DNA from: Desulfurivibrionaceae bacterium
GTDB lineage: Bacteria; Desulfobacterota; Desulfobulbia; Desulfobulbales; VMSU01
NCBI GenBank assembly: GCA_030145275.1
Contig: JAQYVV010000026.1
Coordinates: 1 to 40,936 of the forward strand
Length of the DNA stretch: 40,936 bases
Direction: 5' to 3'
The notes beneath the pieces were generated by a model. The model did no database searches. It was not told the DNA's origin and worked only from the letters and a program-made list of their open reading frames with translations. Shown here piece by piece: positions 19,885 to 27,285 of the stretch. The stretch's first letter is position 1, and every line of letters begins with the position of its first letter. A program made the position numbers and the translations under genes.

Positions 19885-20146
19885 TGTATAGCAGATGTCC
19901 GCCAGGTGGTGGACAATTGGTTAAGTGAAAAAGGCACCCCAGGTGACACCTTAAAATAAGATCTTATGGGGGTGGAGTAAAATTAAAAGTCCAGATTATT
20001 ATATATATCCACCCGCACCCGCCTCTATCCGGAATGCCCATGCCTACATTATCTGGAACCAACGCAGAGCTTATCTCCAGAATGGCATAAGCCCTCACCT
20101 CCATGACTGCTAACTCACCAGCGGCCCATGTCACCAAAATGTTCAA

Positions 20147-20181
20147 TTGACAACAGTCAGATGACTACAGTATTCTATAAT
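20147..20181 (+). promoter_or_regulatory. Putative promoter upstream of the flagellin stub
   Basis: TTGACA (20147-20152) is followed after 18 bases by TATTCT (20171-20176), overlapping a perfect TATAAT (20176-20181). It would transcribe toward the flagellin stub about 100 bp downstream. Flagellar sigma-28 or sigma-54 consensus spacing is not met. Confidence 0.35.
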
Positions 20182-20283
20182 ATATCTTGTGGTTATCAAA
20201 TACGGCACCCTTACGAACCAGCCACACAGTAAAGAAGAAGCCCACCGATACAATCACATAATTTCTTTTAGAGAGGAAATATT

Positions 20284-20391
20284 GTGAAAATCAACAACAA
20301 TATTATGGCTATGAATACTCACCTCCATTATCAATTAATAAAAAAACAATTCAGGGTGACGCCCCAATATTGCCAAGACCGTCTCATTTGA
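20284..20391 (+). pseudogene. 5' remnant of a flagellin gene
   Basis: After a good GAGAGGAAA ribosome site, a GTG opens the frame VKINNNIMAMNTHLHYQL. The first 13 residues match the highly conserved flagellin N-terminus (INNNIxAMNTH). The frame then diverges from flagellin and stops after 35 codons. No flagellin D0/D1 C-terminal sequence is found nearby. The most likely reading is a flagellin gene whose body was lost by deletion, with element C2 beginning 40 bp after the stop. A leader peptide role cannot be excluded. Confidence 0.6.
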
Positions 20392-20431
20392 CTAAAGATT
20401 TTTTTTCTTCTGAGATACTCTCCAACTGATG

Positions 20432-20593
20432 AGATGATAAGTAATCGCTTTTTCTAGGTAGCAGGCACTGAAATTTTGAACCATAACTGCCCCTCTGACG
20501 ATCAAAAAATGCGCCCAAAACTCAGCTTTCCCGATTAACAATCTTAAATAATCAAGCCATACACTTTCGCAAATCAAAGCTACGGTGGTACTG
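20432..20593. repeat. Dispersed repeat, element C2
   Basis: This second full copy of family C starts GATGATAAGTAATCGCTTT like C1 and runs colinearly through the shared CCCAAAACTCAG segment to the GGTGGTACTG-like end. The internal stem is decayed compared with C1 (CGCTTTTTCTAGG versus ATCAAAAAATGCG), so it is the more diverged copy. Confidence 0.75.
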
Positions 20594-21070
20594 GGACATC
20601 AATAAAACAATGAAATACTTATTTAAATAAAATTGTCCATCTGAAAGGAATTGTACGGCAATAGGCGCATTTAAGCTTATGGTGGTGGGGGGGGAATTCT
20701 CATGGCCAGAGAGCCAAGCCGCAACTCCAACTCTCCAATACCTTCCGAATTCAATTAACAGTCACAAAAGGTTCTTCGTGTTCCGGCCAGGTAAGCGACC
20801 GCAGGGAGACTCCGGCCATTATCAAATGGCTCATAATCTAACTTTTTTATTATCTTAAAGAGCAAGGGGCAAATATAAAAATATTAGCAGAGGAAGGTGG
20901 TCTTATTTCAAGAAAATTATTTTATACATGTTTCATACAAGAAGATCTGCCTATGTTGAATATCTATTGCCTGCTAATATCAAATTCGGGATTGGCATCA
21001 CACTTTTGTATCTATCCTACAAGAATATTTCATATATAAAACTGCAAACACCACAACAGGAGAAGACTTT

Positions 21071-21973
21071 ATGCATTTATCAATGAAAGCAATCGTTTGT
21101 CTGGCCAGTATAACAATGTTTTTAGTCTCACCGGTTATTTCTTTTGCCGAGGGACCAACCGCAGCAGAGTATGGTGTAGTCCTTAATCTTTCTGGAAAGC
21201 AGAGAATGCTGACCCAAAAGATGAGTAAAGAGATGATGTTGATTGCCCTCAACCATGATGTGGAGAATAATCTGAAAAATCTCGCTGCAACTTCAGGCCT
21301 TTTTGATAAAACATTAAAAGGACTCCGTGACGGTGATGCCGAACTACGCCTCCCGCCTACAGTAAGCACGAGAATCGTCAAACAGCTTGATAAAATCAAC
21401 ACCAACCACTGGCAGGAATATTACAAACTTATTCAATCAGTACTGACAGCTAAAAAGGTCTCAAAAGAACAAGTGGTAGTGCTGGCAGAAGCAAACCTAC
21501 CTTTACTATCACAGATGAACAAGTGTGTGAAACTCTATGAAAAAGATGCCAGCAAGGCAGGAATGAAATCTGATCCGGGGCTGGCTGTTACCATCAATTT
21601 GTCCGGTAAACAGCGAATGTTGTCCCAGAAAATGAGTAAGGAATTTCTCCTCACTGCCTATGGTCATCAGGTGGATGACAACAAATTGAATCTTCTTGAA
21701 ACATCAACCCTGTTTGACCGGACTCTGCTTGGTCTTATGGACGGAGACGAGATGCTTGACCTACCCGGCACCAAGAATGATACCATCAGTCAGCAGCTAA
21801 AGGTTGTTATGGATTTGTGGAAGTCATTTAAACCAATCATTGAAACAGCGGCAGACCCAAAAACACCAAGTATATCCCAAGACCAAATTGCCACTCTTGC
21901 CAAATCAAACCTGCCACTCTTGAAAGAGATGAATAAAGCGGTAGGGATGTATGAAAAAGAGGCTGCAAAGTAA
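21071..21973 (+). CDS. Secreted protein with two PilJ-type sensor domains
   Basis: The 300-residue product begins with a signal peptide ([19 protein letters not shown]...ISFAEG) and is predicted periplasmic. It contains two copies of the type IV pili methyl-accepting chemotaxis transducer N-terminal domain. Each opens [15 protein letters not shown] and continues to FD+TLxGLxDGDxxL, at about 36-90 and 173-230. There is no transmembrane helix besides the signal and no signalling domain. AGGAGA precedes the ATG. The chemoreceptor gene starts 16 bp after its stop, so this protein may act as its periplasmic ligand-binding partner. Confidence 0.85.
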   Translation: MHLSMKAIVCLASITMFLVSPVISFAEGPTAAEYGVVLNLSGKQRMLTQKMSKEMMLIALNHDVENNLKNLAATSGLFDKTLKGLRDGDAELRLPPTVSTRIVKQLDKINTNHWQEYYKLIQSVLTAKKVSKEQVVVLAEANLPLLSQMNKCVKLYEKDASKAGMKSDPGLAVTINLSGKQRMLSQKMSKEFLLTAYGHQVDDNKLNLLETSTLFDRTLLGLMDGDEMLDLPGTKNDTISQQLKVVMDLWKSFKPIIETAADPKTPSISQDQIATLAKSNLPLLKEMNKAVGMYEKEAAK

Positions 21974-21989
21974 AGAACGGGAGATTGGA

Positions 21990-23720
21990 ATGGCAATAAA
22001 AATGACTGTAAAGAAAAAACTGTTTATTGCAGGTGCATCTGTTGGCACTATACTTTGTATCATTCTGGGGTTAACAGTTTTCTTCTTCCGCAATCTGGAC
22101 CAGGGCTTTCAGCAAATAGTAGATACATCCAGCAGGGGTGTGGCTAAGTCTCATACTGCAGATACAACCATCGGTAAGGTCAACACTGAACTAAGCGAAT
22201 TAACTGCTAGGATGATCGGAATTTCTGATGCCATAAGTATGTCTAACAGGAGTGTTCAAGTTACTGCCAGAAAAATAAAAAAACTTTCAGCAGAATTAAA
22301 CGAAATTACAGAGACCGTGGATGAAGTCTATGACGGAATGGCAGAAGGTGATACAAGGGATTCGCTGGAGACGGTTGCCGATGATATTGGTGATATGCAG
22401 GAGAGAATGAAACGTGAAGCACTGGTCGGCCTTGATCGTTCTGTAAAAGATTTAGAGCAATTCACAGTAGATATTGCCGAAATCAGTAACAAGGTGCAGG
22501 CGTTGACCGGAGATCTCAATAGCAGCAAAGTACTGAGCAGCGATGTCAAAAAAATCAATACAGGTATTCAGCAAATGTCCCTAGGATTCAAAACAACAAT
22601 TTCGCAAAATAGAAATGTGCTTGCCGTTGTGATCCTTATCTTTGCGGGGTTTTCTATTATGTTTGGCCTTGTTTTTGCCAAGACTATTACTGCTCCTCTA
22701 AGCAAGGCGGTGGATTTTGCCATGGTCATTGCGAAGGGAGATTTTACCAAGAGACTTGAGGTGACCAGTCAGGATGAGTTAGGACAATTGACGGTTTCCT
22801 TAAATGAGATGGCGGCCAATCTCTCGAATATGATCGCTGATATTAATAAACAAATAAGTTCCCTGACCGTATCATCGACTAGCATGAACGATATCTCTCA
22901 CAATATGAACCGCAGTGCTGATCAGACAGTTGACAAGGCCAATACAGTTGCCGCCGCAGCAGAGGAGATGAATTCAAATATGAACTCGGTGTCTGCCGCC
23001 ATGGAGGAGGCTTCCACTAACGTTGATTCAGTTACCGCTTCCGCTAGGGAGATGAGTGCCAGTATAGCTAATATTGCCAATGAGGTTGGTGAGGCCAGTA
23101 AAAACTCCGAGGAAGCGGTAACCCTGGCCAGGAACTCCACGGAAATAGTTACAGAACTTGGCAGTGCCGCCGAGGAAATCGGCCAAGTCACCGAGACTAT
23201 TGCCGCCATCTCGGATAAGACAAATCTCTTGGCCCTAAATGCCACCATTGAGGCGGCCCGAGCCGGTGACGCAGGAAAAGGGTTTGCGGTGGTCGCCAAT
23301 GAGATCAAAGATCTGGCATCTCAAACCGCCGAGGCCACCACCGATATTGCCAAGAAATTGAAAACTATCCAGAAATCCACCGCCACGACCACTCAAGGAA
23401 TTGGTAAGATAACCATAGCAATTGAGCAGGTCAATAAGGTGGTTGCGCACATTACTCACTCTATGGGACAACAAAACCAAGCTACTACCGAAATTGCTGA
23501 AAATGTCAGCCAGGCATCTATTGGCTTAAAAGAGGTCACAGAGAATGTGGTCCATACCTCTCTGGCTTCAGCTCAGGTTGCCCAAGAGATTAGCGAGGTC
23601 AAAGAAGCAGCGGGTGAGATCAGCAACTCGGGTGCTATGGTTGGCAACACCGCTGAGGAACTTAGTGATTTGGCTGAAGAGCTGCGTCAGAGAATGGCCA
23701 AGTTTAAGACCAATAGCTAG
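21990..23720 (+). CDS. Methyl-accepting chemotaxis protein
   Basis: A 576-residue transmembrane receptor. A first helix lies near residues 12-32 and is followed by a helical periplasmic segment of about 165 residues. The second helix ([20 protein letters not shown]) leads into a HAMP domain ([20 protein letters not shown]). The cytoplasmic signalling rod carries the conserved hairpin tip [20 protein letters not shown] and [15 protein letters not shown]. It has no C-terminal CheR-docking pentapeptide. I chose ATG 21990 ([10 protein letters not shown]) with GGGAG six bases upstream over a longer frame overlapping the previous gene. It is probably co-transcribed with the PilJ-domain protein. No che genes are in the window. 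Confidence 0.93.
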   Translation: MAIKMTVKKKLFIAGASVGTILCIILGLTVFFFRNLDQGFQQIVDTSSRGVAKSHTADTTIGKVNTELSELTARMIGISDAISMSNRSVQVTARKIKKLSAELNEITETVDEVYDGMAEGDTRDSLETVADDIGDMQERMKREALVGLDRSVKDLEQFTVDIAEISNKVQALTGDLNSSKVLSSDVKKINTGIQQMSLGFKTTISQNRNVLAVVILIFAGFSIMFGLVFAKTITAPLSKAVDFAMVIAKGDFTKRLEVTSQDELGQLTVSLNEMAANLSNMIADINKQISSLTVSSTSMNDISHNMNRSADQTVDKANTVAAAAEEMNSNMNSVSAAMEEASTNVDSVTASAREMSASIANIANEVGEASKNSEEAVTLARNSTEIVTELGSAAEEIGQVTETIAAISDKTNLLALNATIEAARAGDAGKGFAVVANEIKDLASQTAEATTDIAKKLKTIQKSTATTTQGIGKITIAIEQVNKVVAHITHSMGQQNQATTEIAENVSQASIGLKEVTENVVHTSLASAQVAQEISEVKEAAGEISNSGAMVGNTAEELSDLAEELRQRMAKFKTNS

Positions 23721-23801
23721 GAAGGCCCAGGTTGAATTCGTTTAACTAGACATTTCAAAATTGATTGGCCCCGACAGAAATTAGATTTGAGCAGCCCATG
23801 G

Positions 23802-23828
23802 GATGATAAGCAATCGCTTTTTCTGGGT
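23802..23828. repeat. Truncated repeat, element C3
   Basis: GATGATAAGCAATCGCTTTT matches the first 27 bases of C1 and C2 with one change, then stops. Ten bases later element D1 begins. The junction suggests insertion of D into a C element or recombination between families. Confidence 0.65.
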
Positions 23829-23837
23829 GGCCAGAAA

Positions 23838-23953
23838 GGGAGGGGTCAGATCTTTCGTTGACCTAAAGATAACTTTTGTCTCATTTCGGCAACAATTTGG
23901 GAGAGCTGCTTGCTTTGAGTTAATCTGCTTTCTATTCTACGAACCACATTACT
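23838..23953. repeat. Dispersed repeat, element D1
   Basis: A 116-bp element opening GGGAGGGGTCAGATCTTTCG and ending ACGAACCACATTACT. It is identical to D2 (29786-29901) except for two substitutions. The 5' end contains a GGTCA/TGACC mini-hairpin. The opening resembles sequence that commonly flanks IS200-like (Y1/RAYT) transposase genes in related bacteria, but no transposase is present here. Confidence 0.85.
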
Positions 23954-24046
23954 CACAGCACTATATTTTATCACAAGAATTGTCCAGGAAGATCTTCACT
24001 TTTTGTCGCTTCTGCAGCCTATTTATTTGTAAGTGAGGCATGCGAA

Positions 24047-25015
24047 TTACTTGGGTTTTATCCCGGTTTCTTTGACGATGCGCGCCACTGATTCCATCTC
24101 ATTACGCACAAATTTTGCGAATTCAGTAGAAGTCATGATCATCGGTTCGGCACCAATCTTCAAAAATAGCTTCTTCAATGCAGGGGTGGCAAGCGCTCGT
24201 CCAACGTCCTTCTCTATTTTATCCACAACACTGCTTGGTATAGCGGCAGGTGCCCATAGGCCCCACCAGTGGTTGTACTCGAAACCAGCTAGACCGTCTT
24301 CGGCGATTGTGGGCACCTCAGGCATTACGCTTGATCGCTGCATACTCGTCACACCCAAGACCATGAGTTTTTTGTCCTTATCAACTGATTTTTTCGCGAA
24401 GGCCATCGGCAGAAAGCTGAAGATTACTTCCCCTGCATTTATGGCTGCGACCGTCTCAGGTCCTCCCTTGAAAGGGACATGCTCCATATCGATGCCGACC
24501 GCGAGCCTGAATTTTTCAGCGGTTAAGTGTGCGGCACTACCTGTGCCGGGAGAGCCAAATTTAAGTTGACCTGGTTTTGACTTCGCAAGGGCAATTAAGG
24601 CTGAAACGCTTTTAATGCGCGGAGATGGGCCAACAACGAGAGCCAAAGGTTGCCTGACCAGCGCAGCGATATCAGTGAAATCTTTTGAAGGATCGTAGGG
24701 CAGATTGCTGTTTAAGGACGGATTTATCGCATAAGCACTGGAATGCACGAACAGGGTGTATCCATCCGGCGGTGCTTTTGAAACGGCACTGGCTGCAACC
24801 GTACCACCCTTACCTGGGATATTCTGGCCCACCACCGGCTGGCCCCACATTTCGGAAAGTTTCTTGCTCACCTCGCGGGCAATGGTATCAGTGGCGCTCC
24901 CCACTGAGAACGAGATGATAACCTTCACCGGTTTCGTTGGGTAGTCTTGGGCGACCGCGCTTACTGTAAAGCACAGTACACTTGCAAAAAACATCAATAT
25001 TCTTAGGATTTTCAT
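24047..25015 (-). CDS. Bug/TctC-family periplasmic solute-binding protein
   Basis: The 322-residue protein has a signal peptide (MKILRILMFFASVLCFTVSAVAQ). The Bug (tripartite tricarboxylate receptor) family fold follows, with signatures YPTKPVKVIISFSVGSATD, VVGQNIPGKGGTVAA, PPDGYTLF and LKFGSPGTGSAAHL. Members capture carboxylates or related metabolites in the periplasm for TctAB-type uptake. No tctA/tctB genes are adjacent, as is common for these receptors, which are most expanded in Betaproteobacteria. Isolation suggests acquisition. Ligand unknown. Confidence 0.92.
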   Translation of the reverse strand: MKILRILMFFASVLCFTVSAVAQDYPTKPVKVIISFSVGSATDTIAREVSKKLSEMWGQPVVGQNIPGKGGTVAASAVSKAPPDGYTLFVHSSAYAINPSLNSNLPYDPSKDFTDIAALVRQPLALVVGPSPRIKSVSALIALAKSKPGQLKFGSPGTGSAAHLTAEKFRLAVGIDMEHVPFKGGPETVAAINAGEVIFSFLPMAFAKKSVDKDKKLMVLGVTSMQRSSVMPEVPTIAEDGLAGFEYNHWWGLWAPAAIPSSVVDKIEKDVGRALATPALKKLFLKIGAEPMIMTSTEFAKFVRNEMESVARIVKETGIKPK

Positions 25016-25111
25016 ACCCCCATTTTGATCAGTTTACCTGTTGCCCGCAGTTACTGTATCTCTTCAGGCACCGTGAAATTCATGCGGACTCTTTTGCTGG
25101 GTCTTGCTGGC

Positions 25112-26968
25112 CTACTTGCCTGGGAGAACAACCCGGAAGCCCAGATTATCGAGGCGGTAACCTGATCTGAATCCATCTCGATTCGTACACCGGGCGAGCC
25201 TGGATGTACCGTTCCAGCAGCCGTCACGAATCACACGGAATGAGCCGGATGACGGTCCTTGGGGATTGTTGCGGAGACTATGCTGGTAGTAGTTCTTGTC
25301 ATACCAGTCTGAACACCACTCCCAGACGTTGCCGCTCATATCATAGAGACCGAGACCGTTCGGTTCCTTCGTTCCCACCGGATGGGGTGAATCGCCGGAG
25401 TTGCCGTCATACCACGCCAGCCGATCAATATCGCTGCCGCCGGCGTACATCTCTTTCTTGCCGCCGGAGCAGGCAGCATACTCCCATTCCGCCTCGGTGG
25501 GCAAGCGGAAAGACTTACCGGTATGGGAATTGAGTTTACGAATAAAATCCTGGGTATCAACCCAACTTACTTGCTCCACCGGATAATTGTTCCCTTTTGT
25601 AAATTTGGAAGGGTTGTTACCCATTATTTTTTGCCACTGGCCTTGGGTCACCTCATATCTGCCCATACCAAAGGAGTCCACACATACCTCATGTACCGGC
25701 TTTTCATTGTCATCTCCCTCTCCGAAGCGGTCGCCCATCTGAAAACAGCCGCCTTTTACCCAGACAAACTCTAGGCCGCTAGTCGGCTCGACCAATTTTT
25801 GAAACAATAACATCTTCAACACGTCTACATTGCCAATCGCCAAATCAGCTGCCTCAGGATTATTAGCCACCAGTTTCTTCCAGGCCACCTCTTTTAGATC
25901 TTTCCCAGAAGACGAGGAAATAATTTGTTCATAGACAGCAATGTCCTCTTCTGTAGCTTGCTGCCGCTTTCTCCGCAGCTCATCCAAGCGTTGCTGCTGC
26001 TTCTTCTTTTCCTCGATCATGGTCAACACTGCCAGCAGGCCGTCATCTTCACCGAGGTTGGTAGTACCGGAATTCTTCTTCATCACCGCAATTTTTGCAT
26101 CCATTGCAATCAATGCCTTCTCCAGTTGGGAAATCTCCTCCGTCTCCTTTTTTCGAGTCTCCTCGCTCACGTGCTGAACCTGCACAGATTTTCCTTGATA
26201 AGGAGATGAATAGTTATTAGTGACAACAGCCATTTCAGGGGTTTCAGAAAGTCTTCGGATGTTATTTTCTTTCAAGCCATCTGCAAGACGGGTTTGTTCC
26301 GGGTCGCCGCTTAAGTTATTTGAGGTTTTCTCCTCCGACGAGTGCTGGATAAAGAGGTACCACATGGCGAAAATGCCGCCCCCAACCATCAGGAACACCA
26401 ACGCAATCTTAAGGGAAGGCCGCAAATATAGCTGGACGGTTTTTTTGGGTAATTTTTTGGGGGCTGGCATCCCCTCCCCAGTGAGGGCGTAGACCTTCAC
26501 TGGGGACACGACGTTTTTCAGCTCTTTCTCGCCGAGACAGACCGTCTGCACGCCGGGCTGGTTGCGGATGTTTTCGTAGACCGATCTGGAGATGCAGATC
26601 CCTCCTGGCTCAGCCAACGGTTCGATCCGAGAGGCCACATTGACGCCATCGCCAAAGATGTCCCCGCCCTTGAAGACTACGTCGCCGACATGTATCCCTA
26701 TGCGTATGTGAAAATCGGCCTTCGTCAGAATCTCACGCTGAATCCCGATGGCACATTCTACGGCATCCACGGCACTGTGAAAGCGAGAGAGGGTGCCGTC
26801 TCCCATCTCTTTGAACATCTCCCCTTTGAATCTGGCCAGGAGGGGCTTCATGATTTGGCGCATCTGCTCCAAGACCTGCAGGGCCTTCGCCTCGTCCTTC
26901 CCCATGAGGCTTGTGTACCCCACGATGTCGGTGAACATGATAGCGGATAGCTGGCGGTCTTCTGTCAT
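25112..26968 (-). CDS. Class III adenylate/guanylate cyclase with TM helix and SUMF1-like domain
   Basis: The N-terminal cyclase homology domain (1-170) has the metal aspartates in FTDIVGYTSLM and the KEMGDGTLSRF and GDGVNVASRIEPLAEPGG words. A single hydrophobic helix lies at about 190-212. A Glu/Lys-rich coiled coil follows. The C-terminal formylglycine-generating-enzyme-like (SUMF1) domain spans about 395-618, with GCFQMGD, YEVTQGQW, FRLPTEAEWEYA, GNVWEWCSDWY and the ending LGFRV. Topology suggests a cytosolic cyclase and a periplasmic SUMF1-like domain used for sensing. The catalytic cysteine pair of true FGE is not at its usual spacing, so enzymatic activity there is doubtful. It is divergent from the cyclic-nucleotide-regulated antiporter. 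Confidence 0.9.
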   Translation of the reverse strand: MTEDRQLSAIMFTDIVGYTSLMGKDEAKALQVLEQMRQIMKPLLARFKGEMFKEMGDGTLSRFHSAVDAVECAIGIQREILTKADFHIRIGIHVGDVVFKGGDIFGDGVNVASRIEPLAEPGGICISRSVYENIRNQPGVQTVCLGEKELKNVVSPVKVYALTGEGMPAPKKLPKKTVQLYLRPSLKIALVFLMVGGGIFAMWYLFIQHSSEEKTSNNLSGDPEQTRLADGLKENNIRRLSETPEMAVVTNNYSSPYQGKSVQVQHVSEETRKKETEEISQLEKALIAMDAKIAVMKKNSGTTNLGEDDGLLAVLTMIEEKKKQQQRLDELRRKRQQATEEDIAVYEQIISSSSGKDLKEVAWKKLVANNPEAADLAIGNVDVLKMLLFQKLVEPTSGLEFVWVKGGCFQMGDRFGEGDDNEKPVHEVCVDSFGMGRYEVTQGQWQKIMGNNPSKFTKGNNYPVEQVSWVDTQDFIRKLNSHTGKSFRLPTEAEWEYAACSGGKKEMYAGGSDIDRLAWYDGNSGDSPHPVGTKEPNGLGLYDMSGNVWEWCSDWYDKNYYQHSLRNNPQGPSSGSFRVIRDGCWNGTSRLARCTNRDGFRSGYRLDNLGFRVVLPGK

Positions 26969-27285
26969 GGCATATTCTCAAAAGTTAGTCATGTTACAGA
27001 AATAACACTGTATTTTACCCTACAACTTACCGTCATTAAAATAATTTTGATGCCACAAAGGCATTAGCCAAAAAAATATACAAAATCATATAATTGTTCG
27101 GCACAGACCTACAAGGAGTAAGCACCCCAGGAAGAAGCGTGTTGATAATCAAATTGTGGAACTTGCAGGGTTATATACCTGTTCGGTTTGCTGTTTTTTT
27201 CTCTCACTTCCAATTTTTATATATGATACCATAAGTAGAATGAAATGAGCTGAGATACTATTACTTTTACGAATAAGAGGGGGAA
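26969..27285. other. Divergent promoter region between cyclase and antiporter
   Basis: The 317-bp shared control region holds a perfect 11-base palindrome TTGATAATCAA (27142-27152) as a possible operator and a strong GAGGGGG ribosome site (27277-27283) for the antiporter. No good CRP-type TGTGA-N6-TCACA site was seen. Confidence 0.5.

Larger units (their letters stand above)
19885..21070. other. Long gap with flagellin stub and repeat C2
   Basis: Nearly 1.2 kb lacks an intact gene. It contains a promoter-like sequence, a flagellin start fragment, element C2 and, near 20853-20868, a GCCATT/AATGGC hairpin with a T6 run about ten bases on. The remainder, including a G8-9 run near 20686, shows no gene or known RNA that I can identify. 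Confidence 0.6.
23721..24046. other. Gene-free convergent gap with joined repeats C3 and D1
   Basis: The 326-bp gap between the chemoreceptor and the solute receptor holds a truncated C element joined directly to a full D element. Open frames here derive from the repeats. Confidence 0.6.

Noticed and set aside
20205..20260. Sigma-28 or sigma-54 promoter for the flagellin stub
   Set aside because: TAAA and CCGATAC are four bases too close for sigma-28, and the GG-N10-GC pattern of sigma-54 is not met.
20780..20880. c-di-GMP (GEMM) riboswitch before the PilJ-domain gene
   Set aside because: The CCGGCC words and a small hairpin are present, but the conserved aptamer core is not recognisable.
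25112..25260. Variable region of a diversity-generating retroelement in the SUMF1-like C-terminus (ending LGFRV)
   Set aside because: No reverse transcriptase and no template repeat were found in the window. The ending is common to this fold in general.
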